From contig JBAVQS010000275.1 in NCBI GenBank assembly GCA_049694275.1, positions 1 to 7,091 of the forward strand: 7,091 nt of DNA, in the 5' to 3' direction. The position numbers and the translations under genes are program-made. Below are positions 5,882-7,091 of the stretch, one piece after another. Source of the DNA: JBAVQS01 sp049694275 (GTDB taxonomy: Bacteria; Chloroflexota; Anaerolineae; UBA4142; SHND01). Position 1 is the first letter of the stretch. The number at the start of each line of letters is the position of its first letter. The notes beneath the pieces were generated by a model. That model was not told where the DNA came from. It did no database searches and was given only the letters and a program-made list of their open reading frames with translations.

Positions 5882-6307
5882 TCATTGCGCATTTTGCAGA
5901 GCACACAGCATGCGCTCGGCTAACCGCTGTGCGCTCTGTCTCTCCTGCTCGGACAGCAGGTTGTAAGGCGTATTGATCAGGCGCACGCACCGTTCGACAA
6001 TCGACCGCGGGATGAGCACGCTGCCATCGCAGCGATGACCGGTCAGCTCCTCGCTGCGCTCGAATAACTCGCGCATCCACTCGGACCACAGTGTATGTGC
6101 GACGGTGGCGGACTGCTCGCTTCGTTCGACCATGCGCGCCTGGCCGATGGTTTGCGTGACGGTGATCGTGACGGTCAACGGCGCGAGATGCGCATATTCC
6201 GGGCAGTGATGGAGTTCATCGCTCGGAATCTTGCTCCCGCACATCGGGCAAAAGACCTGACACGCTGTCGACTCCGTCATCCAGTCAATTGCCAGGCTTG
6301 GGTTCAT
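5882..6307 (-). CDS. Small zinc-ribbon protein between terminase subunits, 141 aa
   Basis: A CPMCG knuckle (C20, C23) followed by HHC (H33/H34, C35) is a probable Zn-binding site near the N-terminus. The remainder is helical: TLWSEWMRELFERSEEL, then a conserved-looking IPRSIVERCVRLINTPYNLL, and a terminal helix rich in Glu, Arg and Ala. I do not recognise a named family. The frame opens at ATG 6307, which overlaps the small-terminase gene by 23 nt with only a distant GGGAG. ATG 6280 (Met10) lies 4 nt after that gene's stop, keeps the whole zinc site, and may be the real start. The position between the two terminase genes suggests a role in DNA recognition or packaging, or an inserted regulatory gene; neither is shown by the sequence. 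Confidence 0.72.
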   Translation of the reverse strand: MNPSLAIDWMTESTACQVFCPMCGSKIPSDELHHCPEYAHLAPLTVTITVTQTIGQARMVERSEQSATVAHTLWSEWMRELFERSEELTGHRCDGSVLIPRSIVERCVRLINTPYNLLSEQERQSAQRLAERMLCALQNAQ

Positions 6308-6986
6308 TGTCGAATTGCTGCTCCCAATCTTTCATCTCGGTGGCTGCCTTCGCCAATTCGTCGGCGGTCACCTCGGTCACGCCGACGGTCACGCTCCCAT
6401 TGAGTTTGACCCCGCGCTGCCGGCCGCCGAGCTCGACGGCAATGTCGTCGAGCGCACCCCGAAACTGATTGATCAGTCCCGAATTGAACCGGACGAGGTC
6501 TACCCGTTCAGCCTGTTCCCCTTGGCCGATCAGCTTGACGTCGGGCAGCCAGCGCTTGTCGTCGGTCTTGAGATCACCCCAGAGCAAGGTAGCGAGCTCG
6601 TTCAGGCGGTCAACCCGCTCTTCGAGGAGCGCCATGCCCCGATTCAGGATGGCATCGCGTCGTTGTCGCTGCTCGATCTCGACTCTTTGGAGCTCGACGG
6701 CGTCCCACGCCTCGGCCCGGGCCTGCCAGTCCCACCGCCTGGCGGCATTGCGCCAGGACTGCGGAATTCCTGAATTCCCGCGCTTTTCTGCGCTATTTCG
6801 CGCCAGATCTTCTGCCGGAAGTCCCTTTAATTCCGCCTTTCCCTCACGAAACTGCCAGTAAGCGTCTAAAAATGAACGCCCCGGTCCCGCCAGCCGAAAC
6901 CGCGTGAACCGATCAAACCACATCGCCGGTTCGTCCGGTTTGCGGTCCCACGGATGTGGTCCTTGTTCGTTCTGGGTCTCGCTCAT
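6285..6986 (-). CDS. Terminase small-subunit-like protein, 233 aa
   Basis: This type of protein recognises the phage packaging site and hands DNA to the large terminase. The N-terminus has HPWDRKPDEPAMWFDRFTRF followed by RLAGPGRSFLDAYWQFREGK, matching the 'PW.R.P.ES..A...F..YR..GP.RSL..A' opening I recall from small-terminase-like proteins. A W-rich segment follows (SWRNAARRWDWQARAEAWD, 77-95), then a long charged, probably coiled-coil helix (about 97-127) suited to oligomerisation. A short beta region (LNGSVTVGVTEVT) precedes an acidic tail. ATG 6986 keeps the conserved PWDR motif; Met22 would lose it. The Shine-Dalgarno is weak, and the start lies inside the end of the upstream frame. The link to terminase rests on the sequence pattern and on the large terminase two genes downstream. 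Confidence 0.72.
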   Translation of the reverse strand: MSETQNEQGPHPWDRKPDEPAMWFDRFTRFRLAGPGRSFLDAYWQFREGKAELKGLPAEDLARNSAEKRGNSGIPQSWRNAARRWDWQARAEAWDAVELQRVEIEQRQRRDAILNRGMALLEERVDRLNELATLLWGDLKTDDKRWLPDVKLIGQGEQAERVDLVRFNSGLINQFRGALDDIAVELGGRQRGVKLNGSVTVGVTEVTADELAKAATEMKDWEQQFDNEPKPGN

Positions 6987-7091
6987 CGCTCACTACGGTG
7001 CTTTCAGGCTCGGCGGCCGTCTCAGTTGCGATCCGGTCGGCGAAATGGATGTGCCCATCGGAATAGATAATCCGTGAGCCCAGGTCATCGG
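6913..7091 (-). CDS. C-terminal end of an unidentified upstream gene, cut by the right edge
   Basis: The minus frame that enters at 7089 is open to TGA at 6915-6913. It gives 58 residues beginning DDLGSRIIYSDGHIHFADRI, then an acidic/Thr-rich stretch and a basic tail. The first part is protein-like, with G/C-rich third positions. The last 25 codons overlap the small-terminase gene, an unusually long overlap. A rival frame entering at 7091 stops with TAG at 6995-6993, 6 nt before the terminase ATG, but its sequence is less protein-like. No family is recognised. Confidence 0.45.
   Translation of the reverse strand, partial: DDLGSRIIYSDGHIHFADRIATETAAEPESTVVSDERDPERTRTTSVGPQTGRTGDVV

Noticed and set aside
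1..7091. CRISPR array, tRNA, insertion sequence, integrase or defence gene
   Set aside because: No regularly spaced repeats, tRNA-like cloverleaf, transposase or recombinase motifs are seen on either strand. Nearly all DNA is taken up by phage structural and packaging genes.

Overview
The window is one contiguous piece of the head-morphogenesis and DNA-packaging module of a tailed phage (Caudoviricetes), either a free virus or a prophage. Every gene I can support is on the minus strand, so transcription runs right to left, from about 7091 down to 1. Both end genes are cut by the window edges. The DNA is moderately GC-rich. No integrase, tRNA, attachment site or host gene is visible, so lysogeny cannot be decided. 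From memory only, the protein styles resemble those in phage and prophage contigs of Chloroflexota and other environmental bacteria; I hold that host hint weakly.

Layout in order of transcription: the end of an unidentified gene (7091-6913); a terminase small-subunit-like protein (6986-6285); a small zinc-ribbon protein (6307-5882); a 61-bp AT-rich gap with a perfect 14-bp palindrome; the large terminase (5820-4399, GTG start); an 85-residue hypothetical protein (4396-4139); an HK97-type portal (4131-2494); an SPP1 gp7/MuF-like head-morphogenesis domain (about 2606-1998); an HK97 gp10-like head-tail completion protein (1987-1433); an 85-residue hypothetical protein (1349-1092); and a large fusion protein that runs off the left edge (1081-1). 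The fusion has an N-terminal 2H phosphoesterase (2'-5' RNA ligase-like) domain, then a duplicated IHD...ANGA.C motif and a DPVNYSYP-type module of the kind seen in phage head proteins. Genes are packed with gaps of about 2-10 nt or short overlaps, except three larger gaps: 61 bp before the large terminase, 82 bp before the 85-residue gene at 1349, and 37 bp between the portal stop and the first ATG of the morphogenesis frame.

How they work together: the terminase subunits recognise, cut and pump genome DNA through the portal ring at one vertex of the prohead. The MuF-like protein is a minor head component attached near the portal. The gp10-like protein helps close or join head and tail. The fusion protein lies where a prohead protease/scaffold gene is usually found; major capsid and tail genes would be expected to the left, outside the window.

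The points most worth a second look are: (1) the portal and MuF-like reading frames overlap out of frame by about 113 nt, with no ordinary start codon for the second frame inside the overlap and a CCC-TTT-C site where a +1 slip would give one portal-MuF polypeptide; and (2) the fusion of an apparently intact 2H phosphoesterase to a head-assembly protein, with a strong Shine-Dalgarno-like sequence and ATG exactly at the domain boundary.
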